Source: Falsiroseomonas selenitidurans
Lineage (GTDB): Bacteria; Pseudomonadota; Alphaproteobacteria; Acetobacterales; Acetobacteraceae
DNA length: 55,957 bases
Direction of reading: 5' to 3'
Assembly: GCF_012103215.1 (NCBI RefSeq)
Contig: NZ_JAAVNE010000035.1
Span: forward strand, 1-55,957
Below the pieces are notes generated by a model. It was not told where the DNA came from. It saw nothing but the letters and a program-made list of their open reading frames with translations, and did not search any database. This document shows positions 1-8,432 of the stretch, in pieces. How positions within the stretch are numbered: the stretch's first letter is position 1; every line of letters begins with the position of its first letter. Both the position numbers and the translations under genes were made by a program.

Positions 1-455
1 AACCGCGCCTCAGGCATCGCCGCCAACTGGCGGAACACCTCGGTGGCCGCCGATTCGCGCCCGGCGAGGCGTTCCGCCTCGGCGGCCAGCAGCAGGGTCT
101 GCGGCGTGTCGCCCAGCCCCTTGCGGGCGCGGCGGACCTCGATCCGCGCCGAATCCGGCGTGCCGGCGGCCAGTGCCACCAGGGCGCGGGTCAGCGCCGC
201 ATCGCCCTCGCCGCGCCGCCGCGCGGCGCGCCGGGCACGCATCCGCGCCGGCAGCCGGCCGAGCGCGGCCAGCGCCGCCAGCAGCAGGTGCAGGACGAGG
301 AACAGCACCGCCAGCAGCAGCAGGGCCACCGGCAGGCCGACCAGCACCTCGGCCTCGCCGACGCGGATTTCCACCGCGCCGCCGAGCTGGGCGACCCACA
401 GGATGCCGGCCACGCCGGCGGCCAGGAGAACCAGGTAGAGAAGGGCGCTGCGCAT
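1..455 (-). CDS. HemY N-terminal-domain membrane protein, 3' end cut by window edge
   Basis: Only the first 151 residues are in the window. The start is ATG at 455-453, 10 bp after the stop of the mitofilin-like gene, so the two are probably co-transcribed. Two hydrophobic helices are visible (about residues 4-21 and 38-62), followed by a basic stretch and the beginning of an alpha-helical region with TPR character (TLLLAAEAERLAGRES). This matches the HemY_N family (COG3898), an inner-membrane protein with TPR repeats found next to hemC/hemD in proteobacteria. Its role in heme synthesis is known mainly from genetic association and its biochemical function is not established. It should not be confused with protoporphyrinogen oxidase, which is also called HemY in Bacillus. 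The family call rests on topology plus neighbours. Confidence 0.8.
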   Translation of the reverse strand, partial: MRSALLYLVLLAAGVAGILWVAQLGGAVEIRVGEAEVLVGLPVALLLLAVLFLVLHLLLAALAALGRLPARMRARRAARRRGEGDAALTRALVALAAGTPDSARIEVRRARKGLGDTPQTLLLAAEAERLAGRESAATEVFRQLAAMPEAR

Positions 456-465
456 GGTGCCGATC

Positions 466-1674
466 CTACCCCGCCGCCAGGCTGCGCAGCGCGGCGCGGG
501 CCGCGATCAGCGCTTCCGCCTGGGCTATCCAGTCGCCCATCGCCTGCTGCGCCTCCGGCGACAGCCGCCGCAGCGGCGGCAGGCTGCCGGCCAGGTCGCC
601 GGCTTCCAGGGCGCGGCGGGATTTCTCGATCTCGGCCGCGGCCGCGTCGCCCCACAGCACCGCCTCGCCACGCCGCACCGTCACCAGCCCGGACAGGCGT
701 GCCAGCGCCGAGTCGACCACGCCCTGGCCCTGCCGGCCTGGATCGCTTGCCGCCATGGCGTCGCGCGCCGCCTCCTCGAAGCGCAGGCGCAGACCGGCCT
801 CGGTGGGCGGCGCGGTCTCCGCGAAGCGGGACAGGGCGGAGGGTGGGTCGCGCAGGGTGGACAGCGCGCCGCCCAGCCGCTGCCCGGCTTCCAGTGCCGC
901 GCGCAGCTGGTCCAGCGTCGCCATCCTGCCGGCGCGGCCTTCCAGCGCCGCCAGGCGCTGCGCCTGGCCCTCCAGCTCCGCAATCCGGGCGGCCTGCGCC
1001 TCCGCGGTGGAACGGCGTTCGGCCAGCTGCTGTTCCAGCGTGGCCAGCCGCTGCGTCAGCGTCGTCTCCAGCGCGCCGAGGCGCTCCGCGCCGCGCGACT
1101 GCGCCTGCTCGGCATTGGCGAGGCGGGCGGCCGCTTCCTGGGCCACGCCCTCGATCCGGGCGGAGCTGGCGGTGGCGCGGGCCTCCTCCTGCCGGATCGC
1201 CGCTTCAAGCCGCTGTGCCAGGCCATCGACCCGCTGCGTCAGCGCCTCCAGCCCCGCGCGCGGGGCGAGCGTGGCGGGATCGACCACGGGGCGCGCGCCG
1301 AGTTCGCGGGTCGCACCCTCCAGCGCGGTCAGCCGCTGGTCGAGCGGGGCGAGGTCGGGCGCCGGGCGGCCTTCCAGCGCGGCGATGCGGCCCTCAAGCG
1401 GGGCGAGGTCCGGCGCGGCGCGGCCTTCCAGCGCGGCCAGCCGCGCTTCCAGCGGCGCCAGGTTCGGCGCGGGGCGGCCTTCCAGGCTCGCCAGCCGGCC
1501 CTCCAGCGCCGCATCAGCGGGCGCGGCGGCCTGCTCGGTCGGCAGCGGCCGGGCCAGCAGCCAGGCAACGGCGCCGACCAGCACCACCGCGGCCACCAGG
1601 ATGGGCAGCGCGGCCGGGTCCATGCGCAAGCGGCGGAGCCGTTCGGCGAGGGAGGGGGGAGGGGTCTGGCTCAT
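466..1674 (-). CDS. Mitofilin-like (Mic60-related, COG4223) inner-membrane protein
   Basis: A 402-residue protein with a short cytoplasmic N-terminus, one transmembrane helix (about residues 22-41), a long alanine/leucine-rich coiled coil (about 55-270) and a compact helical C-terminal part. Alphaproteobacteria carry such a protein, related to mitochondrial Mic60/mitofilin, between hemD and the HemY-like gene, and this gene has exactly that position. The family is linked to shaping intracytoplasmic membranes. Its ATG overlaps the hemD stop codon (ATGA), so translation is probably coupled. The coiled coil contains three consecutive 18-residue repeats (residues 67-120). The name rests on architecture and synteny, because the family diverges strongly in sequence. 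Confidence 0.8.
   Translation of the reverse strand: MSQTPPPSLAERLRRLRMDPAALPILVAAVVLVGAVAWLLARPLPTEQAAAPADAALEGRLASLEGRPAPNLAPLEARLAALEGRAAPDLAPLEGRIAALEGRPAPDLAPLDQRLTALEGATRELGARPVVDPATLAPRAGLEALTQRVDGLAQRLEAAIRQEEARATASSARIEGVAQEAAARLANAEQAQSRGAERLGALETTLTQRLATLEQQLAERRSTAEAQAARIAELEGQAQRLAALEGRAGRMATLDQLRAALEAGQRLGGALSTLRDPPSALSRFAETAPPTEAGLRLRFEEAARDAMAASDPGRQGQGVVDSALARLSGLVTVRRGEAVLWGDAAAAEIEKSRRALEAGDLAGSLPPLRRLSPEAQQAMGDWIAQAEALIAARAALRSLAAG
1315..1476 (-). repeat. Three tandem 54-bp coding repeats in the mitofilin-like gene
   Basis: The repeats encode three 18-residue units: RPAPNLAPLEARLAALEG, RAAPDLAPLEGRIAALEG and RPAPDLAPLDQRLTALEG. A partial extra unit (LEGRLASLEG) lies just upstream. 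DNA identity between units is high, which suggests recent slippage or unequal exchange that kept the reading frame and lengthened the coiled coil. Confidence 0.85.
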
Positions 1675-2516
1675 GGCTCTCCTCGGTGTCGCAACTCAAC
1701 GGACCCATCGTCCGGGGCCCCATCGTCCGGGCCCCCATCTTCGGGCCCGTGATCCTGGGGCCCGTCCTGTTCCGGCCCGCCCTCCCCGGCGCCCGGTCCC
1801 GGGAAAGCCCCGGGGCCGAGCAGCGCCAGCAAGGCGTCCTCGGTGGGCCGCGCGGCCACGCGCAGGGCGCGCCACCGCACAGGGGCAAGGGCCGCACGCG
1901 CCGCTTCCGCGACCCGCCGGCTGAGCACCAACGCCTCCATCCCCGCAAGCGTCGCGGCTTGGCCGGCCTCCCGGAACAGAGTGATGGCACAGCGCGCGGA
2001 GCGAGGCGAGTGGAACAGGATGAAGCGCACGCCGCCAATCGCCGCCGCCGCGTCCGACGGCAGGGTGGTGGCCGGGTGGGCGGCATAGGCGATGCGGCGC
2101 AGCACGCGGAAGCCGGCGCCGCGCAGCGCCGCCGCCAGATCCTGCGCATAGCCCTGGCCCACCGCCAGCAGCAGCGGCCCGGCGGCAGGGTCCAGCCGCG
2201 CGGCGGCGAGCCGGGCCAGATCCGCCGCCGTGCCGGCGGCGACCAAGGCAGGCCAGCCGGCGGCGCGGGCCGCCGCCGCCGTCGCCTCGCCCACCGCCAG
2301 CAGGGGCAGGCCAGGGGGTGGCGCCGGCAGGGCGCGGGCGGCGGCACGGCTGGTTACCAGCACCGCCTGGCAGGGTGGCAGCGGCAAGGGTCGTGGCACC
2401 AGCACCAGGGCTGGCGCCAGCACCGGCCGGAAGCCAAGCGCCAGAAGCCGGGCGGCGGTTTCCCCGCCGCCCGGCTCCGGTCGCGTCACCAACACCCCGG
2501 GGACCGGGGGCGGCAT
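1671..2516 (-). CDS. hemD: Uroporphyrinogen-III synthase HemD, with an acidic low-complexity tail
   Basis: This enzyme cyclises hydroxymethylbilane to uroporphyrinogen III with inversion of ring D. The 281-residue product has the two-domain HemD pattern: an N-terminal VLVTRPEPGGGETAARL segment, a central AVLVTSRAAARAL segment and the typical ILFHSPRSA element near residue 167. HemD is very divergent in general, so the position directly after hemC (1 bp after its stop) is strong support. The last 40 or so residues are unusual. From about residue 240 the protein turns into a Gly/Pro/Asp-rich tail (for example GPDDGAPDDGS) that is not part of the catalytic fold, and its DNA is internally repetitive. 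The stop codon overlaps the start of the mitofilin-like gene. Confidence 0.88.
   Translation of the reverse strand: MPPPVPGVLVTRPEPGGGETAARLLALGFRPVLAPALVLVPRPLPLPPCQAVLVTSRAAARALPAPPPGLPLLAVGEATAAAARAAGWPALVAAGTAADLARLAAARLDPAAGPLLLAVGQGYAQDLAAALRGAGFRVLRRIAYAAHPATTLPSDAAAAIGGVRFILFHSPRSARCAITLFREAGQAATLAGMEALVLSRRVAEAARAALAPVRWRALRVAARPTEDALLALLGPGAFPGPGAGEGGPEQDGPQDHGPEDGGPDDGAPDDGSVELRHRGEP
1701..1799 (-). repeat. Degenerate short tandem repeats encoding the HemD acidic tail
   Basis: A cluster of imperfect 12-15 bp units built on cccatcgtccgggg and its variants encodes the Asp/Gly/Pro-rich end of HemD (about residues 240-272). It sits just before the start of the downstream mitofilin-like gene. 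Confidence 0.7.
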
Positions 2517-2517
2517 C

Positions 2518-3549
2518 TCAGGCGAAGAGGTCGGCGGGGCTGTCGCGCCGCAGGCTTGCGCCCAGATCGCGTCCCAGCGCCACCGCCTCGCCCACCGCGC
2601 CCAGCGCGCTGCGCTTCAGCAGGAAGGACCCGTCGGCGCGGGCCACCAGGCCGGTCAGATGCAGCCTTCCATCCGACAGCAGCCGCGCATGGCCGCCGAT
2701 CGGCGTGCGGCAGGAGCCATCGAGCGCCGCCAGCAGCGCCCGCTCCGCCTGGCTGACCGCCGCCGCCTCCCGGTCCTCGATGGCGGAGAGCAGTTCGTGC
2801 AGTTCGACATCGTCGGCGCGGACGGTGACGCCGACGATCCCCTGCCCGGCCGCCGGCACCATGGCATCCGGGTCCAGCACGACGGAGGCGCGCTCCTCCA
2901 GCCCCAGCCGGCGCAGCCCGGCCAGGGCCAGCAGAGTCGCCGCCGGACCGCCCTCGGCCTGCAGCTTGGACAGGCGGGTCTGCACATTGCCGCGGATCAT
3001 CTCGATCCGCAGGTCCGGCCGCGCATGCAGGATCTGCGCCTGGCGACGGACGGAGGCGGTGCCGATGACGGCGCCGGCCGGGAGCGCCGCAAAGGGATCG
3101 GAGGGATCGGGCACGCCGCAGGCGGGGCCGAGGATCAGCGCATCCCGCGCATCCTCCCGCCGCAGGGTGCAGGCCAGCACGATGCCGGGCGGCAGTTCCG
3201 TCTCCAGGTCCTTCAGGCTGTGCACGGCGAAGTCGATCCGCCCATCCAGCAGCGCCTCGTGGATTTCCTTGGCAAAGAGGCCCTTGCCGCCGATATCCGC
3301 CAGCCGCCTGTCCTGGATGCGGTCGCCGGAGGTGGCGATGGCGTGTTCCTCGAAGGCCTTGGCGTCGCGCAGCACCGGGCAGAAGCGGGTGATGATCGAC
3401 AGGAAGTGCCGCGTCTGCCACAGCGCCAGCGGCGAGCCGCGCGTGCCGACGCGCAGGGGCAGGCTGCGGAAATGCGGGCGGATCGCGCCGGTGGGGGCGT
3501 GCGGGCCGGGGCGGCGCGGATAGGGCGCGGCGGGATGTGCGGCGGACAT
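2518..3549 (-). CDS. hemC: Hydroxymethylbilane synthase (porphobilinogen deaminase)
   Basis: HemC polymerises four porphobilinogen molecules into hydroxymethylbilane in heme and corrin synthesis. The product is 343 residues. The family start LRVGTRGSPLALWQ appears at about residue 32, preceded by a Pro-rich extension of about 30 residues with no internal ATG, so the start at 3549 is likely but not certain. The dipyrromethane cofactor cysteine lies in GSCRTPIGG. Other conserved elements are TSGDRIQDRRLADIGGKGLF and the AVHSLKDLE segment. hemC is first in a minus-strand heme cluster with hemD, the mitofilin-like gene and the HemY-like gene. It is divergent from tsaD, with only about 45 bp between the two starts, an arrangement common in Alphaproteobacteria. 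Confidence 0.95.
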   Translation of the reverse strand: MSAAHPAAPYPRRPGPHAPTGAIRPHFRSLPLRVGTRGSPLALWQTRHFLSIITRFCPVLRDAKAFEEHAIATSGDRIQDRRLADIGGKGLFAKEIHEALLDGRIDFAVHSLKDLETELPPGIVLACTLRREDARDALILGPACGVPDPSDPFAALPAGAVIGTASVRRQAQILHARPDLRIEMIRGNVQTRLSKLQAEGGPAATLLALAGLRRLGLEERASVVLDPDAMVPAAGQGIVGVTVRADDVELHELLSAIEDREAAAVSQAERALLAALDGSCRTPIGGHARLLSDGRLHLTGLVARADGSFLLKRSALGAVGEAVALGRDLGASLRRDSPADLFA

Positions 3550-3593
3550 GGGCGCCTATTAGGCCCCGCGATGCGCGTATGAAAGGTGCGGGA

Positions 3594-4676
3594 ATGGCAG
3601 AGTTTCGGGCCGGCGCGACCGGCCAGCAGGGTCTGGACCAGGGTCTGGACCAGGGGGCGCTGGTGCTGGGCCTCGAATCCTCCTGCGACGAGACCGCCGC
3701 CGCCATCCTGCGCGCCGACGGCACCATCCTGGCGGAAGCCGTGCTGTCCCAGCTTGCGGAACACACGCCCTATGGCGGCGTGGTGCCGGAAATTGCGGCC
3801 CGGTCGCACCTGGCGCATCTGCCCGCCCTGGTGCGGCGGGTGCTGGATGCGGCAGGCACCACGCCGGCCGGGCTGGCGGCGGTGGCGGCCACCGCCGGGC
3901 CGGGGCTGATCGGCGGGCTGATCGTCGGCGCCACGCTGGGCAAGGGCATCGCCATCAGCCAGGGCATTCCCTATGTGGCGGTCAACCACCTGGAAGGCCA
4001 TGCGCTGACGCCGCGGCTGCCGGGGGTGCATCCGGGCGGGCTCGCCTTTCCCTACCTGCTGCTGCTGCTGTCCGGCGGACATTGCCAATGCGTGCTGGTG
4101 GAGGGGGTGGGCCGGCACCGGCGGCTGGGCACCACGCTGGACGATGCGGTGGGCGAGGCCTTCGACAAATCCGCCAAGCTGCTCGGCCTGCCCTGGCCGG
4201 GCGGGCCGCATCTGGAACGCCTGGCGGCAGGTGGCGACGCCACCCGCTTCACCCTGCCGCGGCCGCTGCTCGGCCGGCCGGGCTGCGATTTCTCCTTCAG
4301 CGGGCTGAAGACGGCGGTGGCGAACATCGTCGCCAAGGGGCTGGACGAGCAGGGCCGCGCCGATGTCGCCGCCGGCTTCCAGGCCGCCGTCGCCGCCACC
4401 CTGGCGAACCGCGCGGCGCATGCGTTGGCGATGGCGCCGGGGGCGACGGCGCTGGTGGTCTCGGGTGGGGTCGCGGCCAACCAGGGGGTGCGCGCGGCGC
4501 TGGCGGGCGTCGCGGCGCGCGCCGGGCTGCCGATGGTGGCGCCGCCGATCCGGCTCTGCACCGACAATGCCGTGATGATCGCCTGGGCCGGGATCGAGCG
4601 GCTGCGCGCCGGGCTGGTGGACGCGCTGGACCACGCACCGCGGCCGCGCTGGCCCCTGTCGGAGATTGGCGCCTGA
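3594..4676 (+). CDS. tsaD: tRNA N6-threonylcarbamoyladenosine transferase TsaD
   Basis: TsaD transfers the threonylcarbamoyl group to A37 of tRNAs that read ANN codons, working with TsaB and TsaE. Conserved elements seen are LGLESSCDETAAAIL, the metal-binding histidines in VNHLEGH, VSGGVAANQGVRAAL and LCTDNAVMIAW with its metal-ligand Asp. I chose ATG 3594 because AAAGG lies 7 nt upstream. ATG 3579 and GTG 3537 are in-frame alternatives, but GTG 3537 would overlap the hemC start. Before the ASKHA domain there is an extra stretch of about 20 residues containing a 12-bp tandem duplication (GLDQGLDQG). Later genes on this strand (lipoprotein, rlmJ, gpsA) follow closely. Confidence 0.95.
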   Translation: MAEFRAGATGQQGLDQGLDQGALVLGLESSCDETAAAILRADGTILAEAVLSQLAEHTPYGGVVPEIAARSHLAHLPALVRRVLDAAGTTPAGLAAVAATAGPGLIGGLIVGATLGKGIAISQGIPYVAVNHLEGHALTPRLPGVHPGGLAFPYLLLLLSGGHCQCVLVEGVGRHRRLGTTLDDAVGEAFDKSAKLLGLPWPGGPHLERLAAGGDATRFTLPRPLLGRPGCDFSFSGLKTAVANIVAKGLDEQGRADVAAGFQAAVAATLANRAAHALAMAPGATALVVSGGVAANQGVRAALAGVAARAGLPMVAPPIRLCTDNAVMIAWAGIERLRAGLVDALDHAPRPRWPLSEIGA

Positions 4677-4728
4677 ACCAATGGCCGCCTCCCGCGTTTT
4701 CGGACCGCACGCAATGGAGGACGTTACA

Positions 4729-4938
4729 ATGACCGTGTTTCCTCGGCTGGCCGCGGCGCTGGTCCTGACGCTCGCCGTCGCCGCCTGCGGCAGTTCCCCT
4801 GGCAGCCGGGCCGTCTCCGGCGGCCTGCTCGGCGCCGGCACGGGCGCGGCGGTGGGTTCGCTCTCCGGCGATGCCGGCACCGGCGCGCTGATCGGCGGCG
4901 GCCTCGGTGCGGTGGGCGGCGCCGCGACAGCCCGCTGA
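4729..4938 (+). CDS. Small glycine-zipper lipoprotein
   Basis: The 69-residue product begins with a lipoprotein signal peptide. The lipobox VAAC places the lipidated cysteine at residue 20. The mature part is almost entirely a glycine-zipper helix (GGLLGAGTGAAVGSLSGDAG, then more GxxxG spacing). The start at ATG 4729 is well supported by GGAGG eight nucleotides upstream. Similar small proteins (osmotically induced lipoprotein B/YMGG-like) sit in the outer membrane or insert into bilayers, but no precise role can be assigned. It lies between tsaD and rlmJ on the same strand. Confidence 0.8.
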   Translation: MTVFPRLAAALVLTLAVAACGSSPGSRAVSGGLLGAGTGAAVGSLSGDAGTGALIGGGLGAVGGAATAR

Positions 4939-4986
4939 CCGCCCGGCGGGTTGCGCCGCCACCCCGGCGGCGCTACCCGCTGCGGC

Positions 4987-5814
4987 GTGAACTACCGACA
5001 TGCCTTCCACGCCGGCAATGCCTGCGACGTCGCCAAGCATGCCCTGCTGGTGGCGCTGCTGCGGGCGCTCGCCGCCAAGGACAAGCCCTTCCGCGTGCTG
5101 GACACGCATGCGGGCCTCGGCAGCTATGTCCTCGCCTCCTCCGAGGCGGAACGCACCGGCGAATGGCGCCAGGGCATCGGCCGCGTCGCCGATGTCATGG
5201 CAGGGCCCCTGGCGGATTATGCCGGGCTGGTCCGCGCCGCCGGCTTCCCGGACATCTATCCCGGCTCTCCGGAGCTCGCCCGCGCCCTGCTGCGGCCGGA
5301 TGACCGCCTGGTGCTGTGCGAGCTGCACCCCGATGACCACGCGACGCTGCGCCACCATTACGCGCGGGACCGTCAGGTTGCCGTGCATCACCGCGATGCG
5401 TGGGAGGCGGTGGAGGCGCTGACGCCCTTCCCCGAGCGCCGAGGCTTGGTGCTGATCGACCCGCCCTTCGAGCAGCCCGGCGAGTTCGAGCGCTGCGCCG
5501 CCGCGCTGGCCCGGCTGCGCCACCGTTTCCGGGCCGGCATCGTCGCCGCCTGGTACCCCATCAAGCACCGCGCCCCGGTGCGCGCCTTCCACACCGCGCT
5601 GCGGGAGGCGCCGGTGGCGGATGCCATCGCCGCGGAACTGCTGCTGCGCGAGCCCATGGACCCGACCCGGCTGAATGGCTGCGGCCTGCTGGTGGTGAAC
5701 GCGCCCTTCGGCTTCGCCGCACAGGCCGAGGCCATCCTGCAGGCGCTGGTGCCGCTGCTGGCCCCCGGCGAGCCCGGCGCCGCCGCCGGCCTCACCCGCA
5801 TCACGGCCGAATAG
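4987..5814 (+). CDS. rlmJ: 23S rRNA (adenine2030-N6)-methyltransferase RlmJ
   Basis: RlmJ methylates A2030 of 23S rRNA using S-adenosylmethionine. The N-terminal family signature NYRHAFHAGNACDVAKHALL is present right at the chosen GTG start (4987). The catalytic N6-adenine methyltransferase motif appears as IDPPFEQ (DPPF type) near residue 160. The length of 275 residues fits the family. A longer in-frame reading to 4951 would add only a Gly/Arg-rich leader, so GTG 4987 is preferred. gpsA follows 8 bp after the stop. Confidence 0.92.
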   Translation: MNYRHAFHAGNACDVAKHALLVALLRALAAKDKPFRVLDTHAGLGSYVLASSEAERTGEWRQGIGRVADVMAGPLADYAGLVRAAGFPDIYPGSPELARALLRPDDRLVLCELHPDDHATLRHHYARDRQVAVHHRDAWEAVEALTPFPERRGLVLIDPPFEQPGEFERCAAALARLRHRFRAGIVAAWYPIKHRAPVRAFHTALREAPVADAIAAELLLREPMDPTRLNGCGLLVVNAPFGFAAQAEAILQALVPLLAPGEPGAAAGLTRITAE

Positions 5815-5822
5815 GGGGTTCC

Positions 5823-6818
5823 ATGGCGCCACGCGCACGCCGTCGCATCGCCGTGATGGGCGCCGGGGCCTGGGGCACGGCCCTGGCGCTGCAGGCGGCG
5901 CGTGCCGGCAATGCGGTGGCCTTGTGGACACGGGACGGGACCCGTGCCGCAGCCATCGACCAATCGCGGGAGAATGCCCTCTACCTGCCCGGGCTGCCGC
6001 TGACGCCGGCCATCACCGTCACCGCCGATGCCGCCACCGCGCTGGAGGGCGCGCTTCTTGCCCTGCTGGTGGTGCCGGTGCAGCACCTGCGCGGCATGCT
6101 GCAGGCTTGGCCCGCCACCGGCTGTCCGCTGGTGGTCTGCGCCAAGGGGGTGGAGCGCGGCACCTTGCGCCTGCCGCTGGAAATCCTCGAGGCAGTGCGC
6201 CCCGCCGCCCCCGCCGCCGTGCTCTCCGGGCCGAATTTCGCGCATGAGGTGGCCCGCGGCCTGCCGGCCGCCGCCGTGCTGGCCAGCCGCGACGCGGCCT
6301 TGCGCCGCCTGGCGGGCGAGGTGCTGGGCACCGCCGGCTTCCGGCTCTATGGCGGCGACGACCCGATGGGGGTGCAGGTGGGCGGCGCGGCGAAGAACGT
6401 CATCGCCATCGCCGCCGGCGCGGTGATCGGAGCCGGGTTGGGCGAAAATGCCCGCGCCGCGCTGGTGACGAGGGGCCTGGCGGAATTGTCGCGCCTGACA
6501 GTGGCGCTGGGCGGGCGGGCGGAGACGGCGGCGGGGCTTTCCGGCCTCGGCGACCTGCTGCTGACCACCACCGGCCCGGGCAGCCGCAACACCTCGCTCG
6601 GCATGGAACTCGGCCGCGGCACGCCGCTCGCCACCGCGCTGGCCGGCCGTGTCAGCGTGGCGGAGGGGGTGGAGACGGCGCCCGCCATCGTCGCCCGTGC
6701 GGCGGAAGCCGGGGTGGAGTTGCCGATCTGCGCCGCGGTGGCGGAATTGCTCGCCGGGTCGCTTTCGGTCGGCGAGGCCATGGGGCGGCTGCTCGCCCGC
6801 CCCCGCCGCGACGAGTAG
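5823..6818 (+). CDS. gpsA: NAD(P)-dependent glycerol-3-phosphate dehydrogenase
   Basis: GpsA reduces dihydroxyacetone phosphate to sn-glycerol 3-phosphate, the backbone of phospholipids. The Rossmann motif IAVMGAGAWGTALALQAA is at residues 10-27. The catalytic lysine lies in GGAAKNVIAIAAG. The substrate-binding GLGDLLLTTTGPGSRN segment is also intact. Length is 331 residues, as expected. gpsA downstream of tsaD is a recurrent alphaproteobacterial order. Here rlmJ and a small lipoprotein gene are inserted between them. Confidence 0.96.
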   Translation: MAPRARRRIAVMGAGAWGTALALQAARAGNAVALWTRDGTRAAAIDQSRENALYLPGLPLTPAITVTADAATALEGALLALLVVPVQHLRGMLQAWPATGCPLVVCAKGVERGTLRLPLEILEAVRPAAPAAVLSGPNFAHEVARGLPAAAVLASRDAALRRLAGEVLGTAGFRLYGGDDPMGVQVGGAAKNVIAIAAGAVIGAGLGENARAALVTRGLAELSRLTVALGGRAETAAGLSGLGDLLLTTTGPGSRNTSLGMELGRGTPLATALAGRVSVAEGVETAPAIVARAAEAGVELPICAAVAELLAGSLSVGEAMGRLLARPRRDE

Positions 6819-6922
6819 GGTCAGGGGCGGCCTTCGGCAATCCGCCGGTCCCTGCCACCCGCCTCACCCGCCAAGGGGGCCGCTGGCGGCCGGCGCAGGG
6901 CGGGGGGCAACCCCGGCCGGCG

Positions 6923-8242
6923 TCAGGGCCGGCCGATGCTGCGGTAGCGGAAGCCGGCCTCGCGCATCGCCTGCGGGTCATAGACGTTGCGCAGATCCTC
7001 AATCACCACGCCGCGCATCGCCGCCTTCAGCCGCGCCGGCGGCAGCGCCCGGAATTCGTTCCACTCCGTCAGCACCACCAGCGCATCCGCGCCCTCCGCC
7101 GCATCCAGCGCGCCCGTCGCATAGGCGATGCCCGCCGGCAGCATCTGCTTCGCATGCGCCATCGCCACCGGGTCATAGGCGCGGATCAGCGCCCCCGCCT
7201 CCACCAGCTTCGGCAGCACCACCAGCGACGGCGCGTCCCGCATGTCGTCCGTCTCCGGCTTGAACGCCAGCCCCAGCACCGCGATCGTCTTGCCCGCCAC
7301 GCTGCCGCCGCAGGCCGCGATCACCCGGTCCGCCATCTGCGCCTTGCGCGCATCATTGATCGCGATCGTCGTCTCGATCAGCGTCAGCGGGCTGTCATAG
7401 TCCCGCGCCGTCCGCGCCACCGCCAGCGTGTCCTTCGGGAAGCAGGACCCGCCATAACCCGGCCCCGGGTGCAGGAATTTGCGGCCGATCCGGCCATCCA
7501 GCCCGACGCCGCGCGCCACGTCGTGCACATCCGCGCCCACCTTCTCGCACAGGTCGGCAATCTCGTTGATGAAGGAGATCTTCATCGCCAGGAAGGCATT
7601 CGCCGCATATTTCGTCAGCTCCGCCGTCTCCAGCGAGGTGTTGACGATCGGCGTCTCCATCAGGAACAGCGGCCGGTAGATGCGCCGCAGCAATTCCTGG
7701 GCCCGCTGCCCCAGCGGCCCTTCCTCCACCCCCACCACCACCCGGTCCGGGCGCATGAAGTCGCCGATGGCGTTGCCCTCGCGCAGGAATTCCGGATTCG
7801 ACGCCACCGCGATCTGCAGGTCCGGCCGCACCCGCGTGACGATCTCCTTCACCTGCCGGCCGGTGCCGACCGGCACGGTGGATTTCGTCACCAGCACGAT
7901 CGGCCCGCGCGCCGCGCGCGCGACCTGCTCGGCCGCGGCGAAGACGAAGGACAGGTCGGCATGCCCATCGCCACGCCGGGAAGGCGTGCCGACGGCCAGG
8001 AAAACCGCATCCGCCCCTTCCATCGCCGCATCGAGATCGGTGCCGAACACCAGCCGGCCGTCCCGCGCATTGTCCGCCACAAGCTGGTCCAGCCCAGGCT
8101 CGTAGATCGGAATCCGGCCGGCATGCAGCGCCGCGATCTTCGCCGGGTCCGCATCCACCACATGAACCTGCATGCCAAATTCAGCAAAGCACGCACCGGA
8201 TACGAGCCCAACATAGCCGGCACCGATCATCACAAGGCGCAC
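6923..8242 (-). CDS. ugd: UDP-glucose 6-dehydrogenase
   Basis: Ugd oxidises UDP-glucose to UDP-glucuronate with two NAD+, feeding exopolysaccharide and lipopolysaccharide synthesis. Seen are the N-terminal Rossmann motif IGAGYVGLVSGACFAEFG, the catalytic cysteine in GYGGSCFPKDT, and the C-terminal UDP-binding domain (LAFKPETDDMRDAPS). I chose GTG 8242 because GGAG lies 6 nt upstream and the protein then begins MRLVMIGAGYVG as is usual. An upstream TTG (8248) directly abuts the ribosome binding site and is less likely. No glycosyltransferase or polysaccharide gene adjoins it, so its end product is unknown. Confidence 0.95.
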   Translation of the reverse strand: MRLVMIGAGYVGLVSGACFAEFGMQVHVVDADPAKIAALHAGRIPIYEPGLDQLVADNARDGRLVFGTDLDAAMEGADAVFLAVGTPSRRGDGHADLSFVFAAAEQVARAARGPIVLVTKSTVPVGTGRQVKEIVTRVRPDLQIAVASNPEFLREGNAIGDFMRPDRVVVGVEEGPLGQRAQELLRRIYRPLFLMETPIVNTSLETAELTKYAANAFLAMKISFINEIADLCEKVGADVHDVARGVGLDGRIGRKFLHPGPGYGGSCFPKDTLAVARTARDYDSPLTLIETTIAINDARKAQMADRVIAACGGSVAGKTIAVLGLAFKPETDDMRDAPSLVVLPKLVEAGALIRAYDPVAMAHAKQMLPAGIAYATGALDAAEGADALVVLTEWNEFRALPPARLKAAMRGVVIEDLRNVYDPQAMREAGFRYRSIGRP

Positions 8243-8432
8243 ATGCAACTCCGTCGTCTCACGCGGTGCGTCTTATCCTGCGACTGCGCACAAAAACAAA
8301 GCCGCCCCCGCCGTCGCGGCCGCGCACAGTTGCGGCACTGCACTGCAAGGCGGCCGGCCGCGGAAGCCCGCACTGGACGGCGGGGCGGCGCGGCGGCTAG
8401 AGGGGCCGCCTGTCCTGCTGGGAGGGGTGCCG

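Noticed and set aside
8249..8432. Possible SAM riboswitch before metW
   Set aside because: No SAM-I, SAM-II or SAH element could be recognised in the 184-bp divergent region, which is mainly GC-rich promoter and leader sequence.
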